NCBI GenBank assembly: GCA_036435485.1
Contig: CM071596.1
Span: 135,123,001 to 135,187,000 of the forward strand
Length of the DNA: 64,000 nucleotides
Source of the DNA: Saposhnikovia divaricata
Taxonomy: Eukaryota > Streptophyta > Magnoliopsida > Apiales > Apiaceae
Direction: 5' to 3'
Made by a program: the position numbers and the translations under genes. This document shows positions 32,101-44,378 of this stretch, piece after piece (the first letter of the stretch is position 1; the number at the start of each line of letters is the position of its first letter). Under the pieces are notes generated by a model. That model saw nothing but the letters and a program-made list of their open reading frames with translations, was not told the DNA's origin and searched no databases.

Positions 32101-34982
32101 GATGTTCTGGAAAATATTGGTCGTGTTCAACATGAATTTCTTAGTACTTATTACTCTTCTTAAAGATACTAAGTTTCGGATAACATTTATGCATCGTACT
32201 GCGCCATTTCTAACAATCTTCATAAACCTTCATTGATCACTTCCCTCAGTAATAATACATCCATGGTATTTATAAAATCCCATCATCATGTATTTCGATT
32301 CGCTTTATTACTTCTCTTTCTAGCGCATAAGTTGGTCAATCAAATATGCCTGAATCACTTCGCTTTATATTCAAAGTTCTCGCGGTTGGTGCTTGGTTAG
32401 AATCACCCCGCTTTGTCCTTACATTGCTGGCCTAGTCACTTTATCATTCTTTTTCACATGGCCCCAAATGGCCGCGCTATAGTGTGTGAGTTTAGGGTTA
32501 ACTAATGGCATTACTTTTCTAGCAATTGCTTGGCATAGTGCCTCCTTCGTCCATAGCGAAAATAATTTATTTAGGGTGGGTTACGCTTATCAACATACTT
32601 TGTCCTATGGATTCTTCACCCTTTTCTTTTTGTATTTGTTCACCTGCTTTCCTTTACATGGCAATCTTAGGTACCAGAGTAGCATAGTCACTCAACTTGA
32701 ACACTGTCACTCCTCGTTCATCCCTCTGCCATGATACCTTATGATCTTTTCAAAATTTTACTCCATATAAGTCTCAATCGACTTCTCGGTACCGTTTCCG
32801 GTCACATTTCCTTTATTTTTATCTTCAACTTCTCTTATCAATCCCACATGCTACACAAGCTTACACTTTTGGCATAATAACCTTTTCATTTAAGTCAATC
32901 CTGGAACTCCTCAGTCTGTTTTGGTCCTTAAGTACATTTCCCCTTTTACCGCCCAATCTCAACTTCATCATTATATTTCTACAATCAATTGCAATAATCG
33001 GGGTCTGTCCACCAACCCATATAGTGGCTACCTTACCCAATCCACGGGGTTCGCCCAAGTCTCCACTCTCTTCAGTGACATTCTCTGATAATCAGAAAGA
33101 TAAGGTTTACCAAAGTTTGTTGAATTTCTTTCCGAAATCAGGAAAATTTTGGTTAATCTATCCACCCACTGGTAACAGTTAAGAAGATTAATTTTGAAAC
33201 CTAAAGATCGGTTCTATGAACATCCAAGTAGGTAGAATCGTAAGCAGTTATAATATGGAATGTTTAACATAAAGTTGGAAGTTTAACCACTGGAAAGGAA
33301 TCAAATATATACATCCCATAGAAGGGAAATCAGAAGTTTCAAACTGAAACATGTCACATCTTCCTGATGCATATACGTCCTAATAGTTGATACTACCAAA
33401 TGTTAGTCTATCTAACCACCAGTCTCAAAAGGACACTACCGTCGGAGTTAGTCGTTCCACCAAATTGGCACTACCAGGGCCATCCGAACCTGGTGAACCG
33501 TGCTGTCCGAATACCTCTGTAATTACTCTGTCGTGCTGCATAAGCACACCACTTAAACCAATACGAGGTGCGTCATAATACATCACAAAGTCTTCCTTCT
33601 TCCATTAGGCAATGCCAACATTGGGTCGCCTCTAATTTCTTCTTTAGTTCCAGGAAGATTTTCTCACATTTCCTCGTTCATTCAAATTTCTTAGTCCTTT
33701 GTTGGTGTGGTTGGCCTTTCTTAATTGAAACTGCCTTCAACTTGGCGGGGTCAACCAACACTACTTGCTATTTGACCGTATGTCCTAATAACTGAACTTC
33801 ATTCTACCAGAATTCCTACTTCGAGAACTTTAGCATACACTTGCCATTTTTAGGTTTCATCTTAAAACATTATCCATTACCTCTTAACCACTGACCGTAT
33901 TACTTGCTCCATTTATGATTCAGCGTCGGAGTACTTAATGTAATTACTATCATCCATTCAAGGAAAAGAAAGAATTTAATATTCCTCAAAATCACACGCA
34001 TCTAATGTTTCTGGTTCATCACTTCCCTGAATTGAAATAACCTTATACTTAATCCCTGATAGTAGTCTTATTACGAGTTTATCATAGACTCACTGGTCCT
34101 TTCCACTTATAGGTTCTGGGATCATCGTCTCGCTTACTACTTCTATCACATTGTCCAATCATGCCATTATTTCACAATGTCTTAACTTTCTAAGCTGATC
34201 CATTCAACAAAATATGAATATTTCCTGGATAAAATCACCTCCTCCATCTTAATTTGACTTCATAATTTATAACCTATGGAATCTGCCTTCTCATGGCGAA
34301 TTACCTTTGACAATATTCACACTAATTCATTTATCCAATGATATGGCACTTGCTGCCTCTATCTCAACTGCTCTTGGAAACTCTGTTCCCCGTCCTATAT
34401 CGAGGTCTTGCATCATTCTAATTCTTTTCTCATTAATCTGAAAGTCTCTAAAGATTCTTATCTATCCCCATATAAGATCTTAAGTTATTTTTCCAATCCG
34501 TCTTACTTGCTGGTACTACATCCGGTAGTCCGGCTATGAATTCAATATGCATCTTCAGATCTCTTAATAATATCTCAGTTCTTTATACTCACTTCTCTGG
34601 GCACTATACTTTGACTCTTATAGTCTCTCTGGCTGCAACCCTCATTTCCTCAAGGGTAAACTCCTTATCCCTAACAGAATTCTCCTTCTTAGCTGGAACC
34701 TCCTCCGGGTTCTCAGTAAGGTATACTATCGAATCAACAAGCCGGTTGCCAGTATATAATAAAGAATCACCGTGCTACTGTTCGTATGCCTCAAGGTCCG
34801 TCACCTTACAAGTCGACACGAGAACGCGCTAAGTTACTATCATGATACTTAAGAGTTCCCATAAGGGTTTTATATGTTAGTACTACATTAAGTAGTCCGA
34901 CTATGAACTTGGCAAGCGTTCTTATTATCTTAGTGAATTTATCGTTTTAACGTCACGTCATCTCTAGGATATATAACTCTCA
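29166..34982 (-). pseudogene. Decayed interior of gypsy C
   Basis: 5.8 kb without an intact frame on either strand. Minus-strand relics can be read. A gag-like N-terminal stretch (EEVPAKKENSVRDKEF, then TLEEMRVAARETI) lies near 34600-34730. RT C-terminal and RNase H relics lie at 33515-33850. A stretch at 32861-33058 loosely resembles the protease/RT linker. The order of the last two is the reverse of a normal gypsy pol, so the interior is rearranged or mixed. A landmark, GTACTACAT, about five bases and TAGTCCG, then CTATGAA, occurs at about 34513-34538 and 34882-34906, indicating a local duplication. A second polypurine-like tract lies at 29577-29592. Confidence 0.6.
33515..33850 (-). pseudogene. 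Gypsy RT/RNase H relic
   Basis: In element sense VYAKVLEVGILVE, EVQLLGHTVK and VDPAKLKAV correspond to the end of the Ty3/gypsy RT. RKCEKIFLELKKKLEA follows, and then the RNase H start DFVMYYDAPRIGLSGVLMQH with its catalytic Asp. Stops and a deletion of the connection region between them show it is dead. This is the clearest evidence that element C is gypsy rather than copia. Confidence 0.75.
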
Positions 34983-34996
34983 CTCTGATACCATCT
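34983..34996 (-). promoter_or_regulatory. Primer-binding site of gypsy C
   Basis: The plus strand CTCTGATACCATCTC next to the right LTR gives TGGTATCAGAG in element sense, a match to initiator-Met tRNA, four bases from the LTR end. It confirms that the right LTR is the 5' LTR. Confidence 0.88.
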
Positions 34997-34997
34997 C

Positions 34998-37900
34998 TGT
35001 AACACCCCCAGATCCGGGGTCAGGGATCGGGTCGTTACGGTCTCAATTTCCATAAATAACACTTGACTTGAGTCCTCATAAATAAATAACATGCAGTGAC
35101 CCCACAATAATGTCCAATCACACACACACAACAGTTATAGTCCCAGAGATGAAATTGAAATAAGTCTCACATTAAAGGATTTACGAATAAAAGTTATTAC
35201 AATCCAAAAGGAGTAACAACATAAGTTTAAAGTTTTTGCCGTTGAGGATTAATTATACATATAATTAAACTGGTAAACCAAAAGCTGTCTATCTATGCTA
35301 CCTCAGCAATGGCAGCGATGATATCGACGGGTAAACCTCTGACTGGGGTAACCTACTTGCGCCGAGTGCGCCTTACGCAGGCCATTCTGCCTAGCTGTTG
35401 TTGTGACATAATAAATAAGCAAGGGTGAGCAATAACCCACCAACAATAATATAAAGCTGAGCAACAAATATATATATAACAAGTCAATAATATCGTTGAA
35501 ACCATATGCCATGCATTTATGAAGATAGTGCCAGTATAATGTAAAGGATGAAGTTACAAGGTAACTCAAAGTGTATATTTCTGTGGAAATATCTGCTATA
35601 TCAAGGATAAGAAAGATATCATTATTTATCATAAAAGAAGAATTTGCATAAAGTATTACAATTCCAGACTCAACCACTTTTTCACCTGCCAACACCGATA
35701 GTGTTGCAGAAAATTTCCAACATTTGAAAGGTGAACTAATACTGGAGCATTGACGCGTCAGAAGACATAACATTCACGATGATCAGTCGCAGGTTATGCT
35801 CCCCACCTCTTGTTCTCTACATGTAGAAGGAAGCACCGACGAATTTACTTGTCTACCGCCCTCTGGAACCCCCGGCCAACAGTTGGGCCATTGTTGGACC
35901 GGCGCCACTCGGCCACTTACGCGGCTCCTAGTTCGTATATCATCCATAACTCTGAAACATAAAGTTCGTCCCCCTTTCCTCAAGTATAATACTTGTTGAT
36001 AAGACTCCACAAAGTAGTCGTATCTAGTTGGAAAGGAAAATTCACCAATATTTCCCAAGCTGCTGCTTGTTAATGGATACCAACTTGTTCCAACACTCTT
36101 ACCCCTCGAATGATGAGTGGGTACACAAGATTCAATGAATAATAACAATCAAGTCGCGAGTGAAAAGAATAGTTTCAAAGAATTTATGACCGGGAAGTCA
36201 ACAAGATAAATAACATTTCTCAAGTAAGGTTCCCTTATAATTTGGAAGATGGATTTGAATGAAGTGTATAATTTTGAGAACCTTTCTTGATTTAATAATA
36301 TTAATCATTAGGCTCTGGAATAATTTACATACGATTCGAAGGTCGAAGATAATATTCGAATGAAATAAATCATTTTTAATCGAGTCAGAAGAATTAAATA
36401 AATATTCCAAAGAATATTTATTAAGTCAAAAATATTGAAGGAATAATCCTAATATAAAATATTACTCAAAATAATCCTCGAATAAATATTCACCAATAAT
36501 ATTCATTAAATATTTAATGAATATTTAAATAAATAGTACTTAATAAATAAAGCTCGAATGAATATCCGAAATAATACTCACTGAATAAATAGTCAATATT
36601 CGAACTAATAATACTTATTGAAGAAATAATTATCAATTGAATATTGATAGTATTTATTGAATAATGAATATTCAACTTAATAATACCTATTGAAGAAATA
36701 ATTATCAAATGAATATTCGAATTTATTCACCGAATAAATAATGAACAAATGAATATTTGAAATGATATTCCAAATGAATATTCGAAATAATATTCGATAA
36801 TTGAGTCGACTTTAAATGAATATTGAAGATAATATTCATTTAATAAATAAAGTTCAAGTGAATATTTAAAATAATATTCATTAATTAAATAATGGAAACT
36901 ATTTACTTAAATATTTGTCTCCGAAATAATCACGATATATCAAGGAATACTAACTCTCGGTCCATGTTCGAAGAATGAGATTCATATGCCCTTCTCTAAG
37001 GGTCTTAGCAATATCCGGCTTATAACTAATATATTTTCTATCTAGCTTATAAGCCAACAATAATTTAGGGAACAAGTATATCAGTACAACTTGACAGTAG
37101 GCATGCATGCTATGGCATATGTATAACAGAAAACACATATATTCACAACAACAGCCTTTAAAAGGATTTGAAACTTGCCTAGTACTCCCGCTATGCTAGT
37201 GGTATGACTCGGGGTGGTCCGGCAATCTATAAACAACCAAAATTATCCCGGTTTAATCACCTATCACTTTGAAACGCCAAATGAATACTTTACTTAAGCT
37301 AAAGCACGTTTTCAAGTTATCGCTCATTAACACCGTTATGACCCGACATTTGCTCGTTATTACGGCTCGTTATTACACTTACACTTGGTATATACTTAAG
37401 TCATGTAAGTGCTAAGGTAAGTCGTTTACAAACCAAGATTATACCTCGAGTTTTATCGCCCGTTTTCTACGTGATTAACCAAAGTTATAACCAAGTGTGC
37501 CTTTTAGGGGTTCGTTCGCGTTTAACCTCGATTCAAACATTTTTATAAAATTGAAAAATGATCCGTTTGACACGAGGTTTTCTCCTACACCTTCCTTATG
37601 ATCTCTAATATTTCAATTACCATGATTCATTACTAAATTACATATTTTACCGAGGTTCAACTGTAATAACGAACTCGTACTTACGGTTTCGAACGACTTT
37701 TAGTAAATCGGCCATAATTCCTAAACCGTAAGTCCGTTTGTTTCGATTCTTTCGCCAAAATGATCTATGACTCGAGATCTACGAGGACATGTCATATAAT
37801 CAACCAGGTCAGGAAATTATACCAACTGTTATGAATGGATTCTTAAGGTCTAACGAAAATCGGGCATTACGACGGCTATAAATCTATCGTTTCCAAATTT

Positions 37901-39309
37901 ACCACAATCAAACCAAGACACTCCGGGCATCCATACAACTTATACATATGTTATTCATCTCAACAAGTCCAAAAATATTACACTTCACCATCATGTGCAT
38001 TATTTTACTTAAATCACTAAACCACTAACTAATCATGCTTACAACATCACCATAATCATAACTAAGTTAAAATCCATCAAGAACATGCATAATCTCAAAG
38101 TAAGGGCTAGGGTTTCAAGAGTGTTATACCTTCCTTGATGTGTATATGATCCTAACAAGCCTTGATCTAGTCCTTAGAACACCTTGTGATAGCTTAGATC
38201 AACCAAAGAATCAAGAAAAACAACATTAGTTCATGAAGGTTACTATTCATCACCTACTTTGATGATTTTTTTGAAAATGGAAAAAGATGAATTTGAAGCT
38301 AAGATTTGTAGGAGATCAATTTTATGAAATATGGAACTCACCATAAAAATCTTGAGAATTACCAAGGAGTGGAAGCTTGATTTCTTCCTTAGAATTTTAA
38401 GAAAAGCCGAATGGGCTTGGTAAGGGGGAGAGAGAGATTTTGCTTGGCTTGCTCTTGGAAATTATGCATAAAGTGAACAATAATTTGGTAGATATTTGTT
38501 GGTTAAACCATGGTTTGATTTATGGGTTAAGGCTTGGTTAAGAGTTTGTTGTCATGTGAGCAAGTGTTGGTGTCTTATGGTGCACCTCTTTACTAACTAG
38601 CTTGGTTGCTTTGATCTTATCTTGCATAAAGTGATTATGTCACCTTCCACTAGCTCATCATACCTCTTGGCTCTCTGCTTGTTTCTTTGTCTGGTTATTG
38701 CCCAATTTCATTGATCGTTTGGAAGAATATCTCAATGATTTCTAGTTAGGGTTTTACCGGAAACCATCCTAATATTTATACTATAATTCTCAATTCTCTT
38801 TAATAATTCTTGAATCCATATTCCTTAAATCTTTTCAGTAATCTCTTAAGTCTTTCAATATCCAGGGAATTCTCGGGGAAAATAAAAGTGCCATTTTTCA
38901 GAATCCGATAACTTTTACATACACTCTTATTCCCCCTGGATCATTAATACGAAATCAGAAATCCGTTCCAGGTATTTCTATATAGTGTCATCTAATAATA
39001 TTCCTATTTCCACCAAAAACACTATTCATCACTTATTCTCTCTTTATTCCTTATAATTAGAAGAATGTCCTTGCGCTGTCCCGAGCGTTCCTTAACCCTT
39101 TTTACGGAACCACTGTACTTATACTAGATATCGATTTGGATGACATGAGACTACTTCCTCTGTTTGTATGCCATATCCTACTTTCTTGATGATAGATTAT
39201 TCTTACCTAGGTTGTCAACCCATTGCATTCTTCATGACATAAAAATATTGGAATCCATATCCCCCCATAATAAAAGTTTTAATTCCTACCAAAAATCGGG
39301 GTTCTTACA
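34998..39309 (-). repeat. 5' LTR of gypsy C (right copy)
   Basis: 4312 bp, ending (plus strand) AAAATCGGGGTTCTTACA, aligned to 10646-14968 over its whole length. It contains the same AT-rich repeat (about 36400-36900) but only a short AG run near 38427. It is visibly more diverged from its partner than the D LTRs are from each other, consistent with C being older than D. Confidence 0.92.
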
Positions 39310-39314
39310 TTCTT

Positions 39315-42300
39315 GGAGAACAGAATAGGGCTGCTAGGCAAGTAACAATGAAGGCTTTAATGAACACTCAGATGGTTGAAGGAACACCTGTAAGGGATCA
39401 TGTTCTCAAAATGATGTCCCATCTGAATGAGATGGAGATCCATGGTGCTGATATTGATAGGGAAACCCAGATCGATATCATCCTGATGAGCTTGCCCAAA
39501 AGTTTTGAGCAGTTTTGCTTGAATTACACCATGAACAAAAGGATGTATAGTCTCGCGGAACTTTTGACAGAACTTCAGGCAGCTGAAAGACTCTTTAAAC
39601 AGAATGTTCAAGTGAATGTAGCTGAGAAAGCTTCTTCATATAAGCCGAAAGGTAAGAAGAAGAAAATGACTCAGACACAAAAAGCTGGAAAGATTGCTAA
39701 TGCAGTGGGAGTTCAAGGTGGTGTGAAAAAGCCTAAGGGCAAGTGCTTCAGGTGCAAGCAGTCAGGTTACTGGAAACAGGATTGTCCTCTTCCTAAGAAG
39801 ACAAACAATACTGGTATGTCTCTTTCTCTAGTTACGGAAACATACATAGCGGCTATATCTACGAGCACTTGGTGTGTAGATACAGGAGCCACTGACCATG
39901 TTTGTAACTCATTGCAGGGGTTTCAACAATCCAGAATGCTTAGAGATGGCGAGATATATGTGTTCATGGGAGATGCTACGAAAGTAGCAGTAGTTGCAGT
40001 TGGAATAATTACTTTATCTTTTGGAGATGATAGGATTTTGGTTTTGAACAATTGTCATTATATACCTTCGTTTAGAAGGAAATTGATTTCGGTTTCTAAA
40101 CTTGCTATGGATGGTTATAATGTTTGTTTGGATCATAATGTTTCTATTATGATGAATAAATGAGTTATATGTTCTGGTACATTGCAAGACAATTTATATA
40201 TTATTAATCCTGTCCAACCAATGCTGCAACAAAAGAAAACTAATAACACTCTTTCTAGCTCAAATAAAAGAAAGAAACCTTCTGAATTGAACCAAACATA
40301 TCTTTGGCACTTAAGATTAGGTCATATTAACTTGAGGAGGATTCAAAGACTGGTAGTAAATGGGCCATTAGGCTCGTTGGTAGTGGAGCCATTTCCAGTT
40401 TGTGAATCCTGCTTGGAAGGTAAGATGACTAATAGGCCTTTTAAAGCAAAGGGGAATAGAGCAAAAGAAGTGTTAGAATTGGTTCATACTGATTTATGTG
40501 GACCAATAAGTATCCAAGCAAGAGGATGTTATGAGTATTTTGTCACTTTCATTGACGATTATTCTAGATATGGGTACATTTATGTGTTACGCCGTAAGTC
40601 TGAGTGCTTTGAAAAATTTAAAGAGTACAACGCCAGTGCGGAGAAGCGACATCTTGGAAAATGTATCAAGTCACTACGATCAGATCGTGGTGGCGAATAC
40701 TTGCTTGGATAATTTAGGGAATATTTATCAGAAAATAGGATTACATCCCAGTTGTCTACACCTGGCACACCTCAGAAGAATGGTGTAGCAGAGAGAAGGA
40801 ATCGGACTCTTTTATAGAGTGTTAGATCGATGATGAGTTATTCAGATTTACCCAAGTCGTTCTGGGGATATGCTATAGAAACAGCGGCTTACCTTCTGAA
40901 CTTGGTACCTTCTAAGTCGGTTCCCAATACTCCAATAGAATTGTGGACTGGTAGCAAACCAAGTCTAAGACATATTCGGATTTGGGGTTGTCCAGCACAT
41001 GTGCTGAACAAGAACGCGACCAAGTTAGAATCTCGTACAGAAGTAAGGCTGTTTGTAGGCTATCCCATGGGAAGGAAAGGTTATTCAATTTATAGTCCTA
41101 GGGATCGAGATATCATTGTTAGCACCAATGCTAGATTCTTAGAAGAAGACTATATAATGAACCACAAACCCATGAGTAGTATCATTTTAGAGGAACTAGT
41201 GGGAAGGACAGATAATCCCTAAGTGCCAATAGTACAAGTAGAATAACCACAAGAAAATGCACAACTTGACACTAATACTGCACCAGTGCCTCATCGTAGT
41301 GGGAGGGTTTTTCAACAACCAGATAGATTCATGTTTTTAGGAGAGTCCTCGGACTTGGTCTATGGTTAACATGATGAAGATCCCAGGACAAATGAAGAGG
41401 TAATTCTAGATATAGATGCAGATCTATGGCAAAAGGCAATGGAATCTGAGATGGAATCTATGTATTCCAATCAAGTTTGGGAGCTCGTGGAACCACCCAA
41501 AGGTGTAATACCCATTGAATGTATGTGGATTTACAAGAAGAAAAGAGGATCTGACAAAAAGGTGCAAGCCTGGAAAACACGACTTGTTGCGAAAGGGTAT
41601 ACTCAGAAAGAAGGGATCGATTATGAGGAAACCTTTTCGCCGGTTTTTATGCTTAAGTCGATCCGGATTCTTTTATCTATATCAGCTCATCTCGATTATG
41701 AGATTTGTCAAATGGATGTCAAGACAACTTTCCTTAATGGAAGTCTTGAGAAAACCATCTATATGCAGCAACCAAAAGGATTCATTAAGGAAGGCCAAGA
41801 GCATCTTGTTTGTAAGCTTAAGAGGTCTATTTATGGACTAAAACAAGCTTCTAGGGACTGGAATAATCGTTTTGATCAGGCAGTCCAGTCATATGGATTT
41901 GATCAAAGTCCAAGCGAATCATGTGTGTATAAGAGAAGTGAGGGTAATGTAGTGGTTTTTCTAGTACTGTATGTAGATGACATTTTACTCATTGGAAACA
42001 ATGTTAAGATGTTGTCATCAGTAAAGGCATGGTTGTTCAAACAATTTGAAATGAAGGACTTAGGTGAAGCGACATACATCCTTGGGATCAAAGTAATAAG
42101 GGATCGCAAGAAAAGGATGTTGGCTTTATCTCAAGAGCCCTACATTGATGAAGTATTAGCTCGTTTTAACATACAGAACTCTAAGAAAGGTTTTCTACAT
42201 TTTAAGCATGGAGTGGCTCTATCCAAGTAGCAGTGTCCTTCGACACCTAAGGATATAGAGGGCATGAAAGCAGTTCCTTATGCTTCGGCATGTGGAAGCT

Positions 42301-42950
42301 TAATGTATGCTATGTTATGTACGAGGCCTGACATCTGCTTTGCTGTAGGCATGGTTAGTAGATATCAGTCGAACCCAGGTCAGGAACATTGGAGTGCGGT
42401 AAAAACTATATTCAAGTACCTGGGAAGGACTAAGGAGTATATGTTAATTTACAAGGCCTCGGAACTATCTCCTTTGGGATATACTGATTCAGATTTCCAA
42501 TCAAATAGGGATAAGCGGAAATCAACCTCGGGATATGTTTTTAGTTTTGGAGGTGGAGCCGTTATATGGAGGAGTGTAAAGCAGAAATGCATTGCAGACT
42601 CCACCATGGAAGCCGAGTATGTTCCGGCCTCTGAGGCTGCAAAGGAGGCTGTATGGTTCAGGAACTTTCTTTTGGACTTGGATGTGGTACCTAATTTGCC
42701 TAGGAGTTTGACAGTGTATTGTGATAACACTGGTGCTGTGGCAAATTCGAAGGAACCGCGAGATCACAAAACAGCTAAACATATTTAACGTAAGTATCAT
42801 CTCATACGAGGAATCGTAAAGCGAGGAGATATAGTTGTGTCTCACATATCATCAGATGACAACCGGGCAGATCCTTTCACGAAGAGCTTGCCAGCCAAGG
42901 TTTTTGACAGGCATGTGGAAGCGATAGGAGTCAGATGGATAGACACATAG
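39315..42950 (+). pseudogene. Copia B gag C-terminus and pol
   Basis: Continuing the frame of 10337-10645, this stretch runs 1212 codons to TAG at 42948-42950. Domains in order: capsid; zinc knuckle CFRCKQSGYWKQDC (39753); protease VDTGATDHVC (39876); pre-integrase LWHLRLGHIN (40303); integrase HTDLCGPI and RSDRGGEYL; RT QMDVKTTFLNGSLEKTIY (41710) and YVDDILLIG (41970); RNase H YTDSDFQSN (42481) and MEAEYVPASE (42606). Premature stops are at 40161, 40710, 40815, 41220, 41244, 41367, 42228 and 42786, plus 10583 in the first part. I find no frameshift. The product would have been about 1314 residues, a normal copia polyprotein length. Confidence 0.92.
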
Positions 42951-43008
42951 TTTTCAGTGTAATAGTGGATTAAATAAACACTGATATACTCATAGAATAT
43001 TTTGAGTA

Positions 43009-43020
43009 TAAGTGGGAGAT
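43009..43020 (+). promoter_or_regulatory. Polypurine tract of copia B
   Basis: AAGTGGGAGAT directly precedes the 3' LTR start TGTTGGTGTA. Confidence 0.85.
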
Positions 43021-44111
43021 TGTTGGTGTATACTAAAAATATTTATTTAAAGTATATACATTTATTTCTGGCAAGTTTAATTGAGAATCATTTAAATGTT
43101 TACTTGCTGTCTAATATTATATATTATGGACAATCTAGTATCAAATGGGATACAGAATATTAGATTGTTAAATACGGTTTATATAATATAATAAGGTTCA
43201 CAGCACAGGTGGTATTGGACAATCCACTGGTATGACTGTAGTATTATTTAGAATAGTTTATATTGACTATTAAATAATACTAGTATACTTTGTGTATATT
43301 GAACAGGATCAAATTTAGAATGGTTCCCTTATACTGATTAAGAAGGTGAACTAAGATTCTATGCTATTATTAATGCTTAGGTTCTTAATCTGGATATAGT
43401 AATTGACACATGTATATTATTTACATGCTTTGATTTATATATGAAATAATTCTTTTGAATTATATCATTATATTTTGGGTGATGGAATTATATACATAGT
43501 GAATATTATTTATAGAAGGAATCCATGTCCTGATAATATTCGGGTTAATGATGTCCCCTTGAAAGCTCAAAAAGATTTAATTATGTGAAACCCTGCAGGT
43601 GGATTTATTTCGGCATAATTAAATAAAGGTTGAGTGGATAATAAAGGATAAAAGATATTAATTAAATGAATTATCAGTAATTTATTTAATTAATGGACAT
43701 GCGATATTTTAAACATGGGGAATTTAATAAGCAAATAATAAAGGAGCCGATTTAATTAATTAAATAAATTACCGGAATTAGGTGGGTGGTACAGTATTAA
43801 TTATTTAGTGGAATTAATTAATATTAATGATAAAGGGCTTGGCCCAAGTAATCATTAGAAGGCCCAACCTAATTTACTCCTTGATCCCTATTGTAGCCTA
43901 TAAATACTCATTATGCCTCCAAGAATAAGGGTTCGGAATTCTAGAGCTTGGAGGATCGAAGGCCACACTTCGTTCAAGGGAGTAAGGGAATACAATAGAA
44001 AATCGTGGATTTGAATCGCTTGCGCCGTAGCGATTAAGGTAAATCTTCTAACCCCCTTTGTAATCATTAAACGGGTTAAACACAAATCACTATGATCCAA
44101 AGGGACCAACA
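43021..44111 (+). repeat. 3' LTR of copia B
   Basis: 1091 bp, matching 7615-8719 apart from substitutions and a 14-bp gap near 43945. It ends GGACCAACA and is followed by the target duplication AATAC (44112-44116). Confidence 0.93.
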
Positions 44112-44340
44112 AATACACCAACACAAGATAAAATTGTGAGACTTTTTAATGTATTTGAAATGACTAATATATCCCCATGTTTAATGTTTAATAAAAAAAA
44201 TGTTGTTTATGGGAATCTATATAAAATACACCAACACAAGATAAAATTGTGAGAGTTTTTAATGTATTTGAAATGACTAATATATCCCCATGTTTAATGT
44301 TTAATAAAAAAAAATGTTGTTTGAGGGAATCGAACTTGAG
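44112..44340 (+). repeat. Helitron-like tandem units, continued
   Basis: The second 113-bp unit resumes at 44112 (AATACACCAACACAAG). A third begins at about 44215 (AATCTATATAAAATACACC) and runs through ATATCCCCATGTTTAATG. They match the first unit at 7491-7610 closely. Copia B therefore inserted into the middle unit of a tandem array. Confidence 0.75.
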
Positions 44341-44378
44341 TCTATCAAGTAACTTATGCATTCTCTTACCACTACAAC
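44325..44378 (-). repeat. tRNA-like segment in Helitron-like unit
   Basis: The minus strand reads TAGTGGTAAGAG, then about 25 bases, then AAGTTCGATTCCC, resembling pol III box A and box B at close to tRNA spacing. It recurs in diverged form at about 44785-44840 and 45128-45180, and at about 4516-4576. It lacks a full tRNA cloverleaf, so I call it tRNA-like repeat sequence. Confidence 0.45.

Larger units (their letters stand above)
10646..39309 (-). mobile_element. Gypsy C with 4.3-kb LTRs, decayed
   Basis: This is a minus-strand Ty3/gypsy element, probably a chromovirus of the Tekay kind judging by its long LTRs and RNase H motifs. Its 5' LTR is on the right (34998-39309) with an initiator-Met primer site beside it. 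Its 3' LTR is on the left (10646-14968) with a polypurine tract beside it. Without copia D it is about 14.6 kb with only about 5.9 kb of interior. The interior has no intact frame. It lies in copia B gag and is itself split by copia D. Confidence 0.88.
7615..44111 (+). mobile_element. Copia B, complete but dead, host of nested insertions
   Basis: This plus-strand Ty1/copia element has LTRs at 7615-8719 and 43021-44111 and exact 5-bp target duplications AATAC (7610-7614 and 44112-44116). Without the nested gypsy C it would be about 7.8 kb: LTR, primer site, 1.6-kb leader, a single gag-pol frame, polypurine tract, LTR. Gypsy C lies within gag. The gag-pol frame carries nine premature stops but no frameshift that I can find. 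Copia B itself lies in a Helitron-like tandem unit. Confidence 0.93.

Noticed and set aside
29884..32734. Several 70-105 codon plus-strand frames
   Set aside because: Antisense to the decayed minus-strand gypsy interior, hydrophobic only because of pyrimidine-rich composition.
44325..44378. Functional tRNA gene
   Set aside because: Box-like segments are present but no complete acceptor stem or cloverleaf can be drawn, and the segment recurs in diverged repeats.
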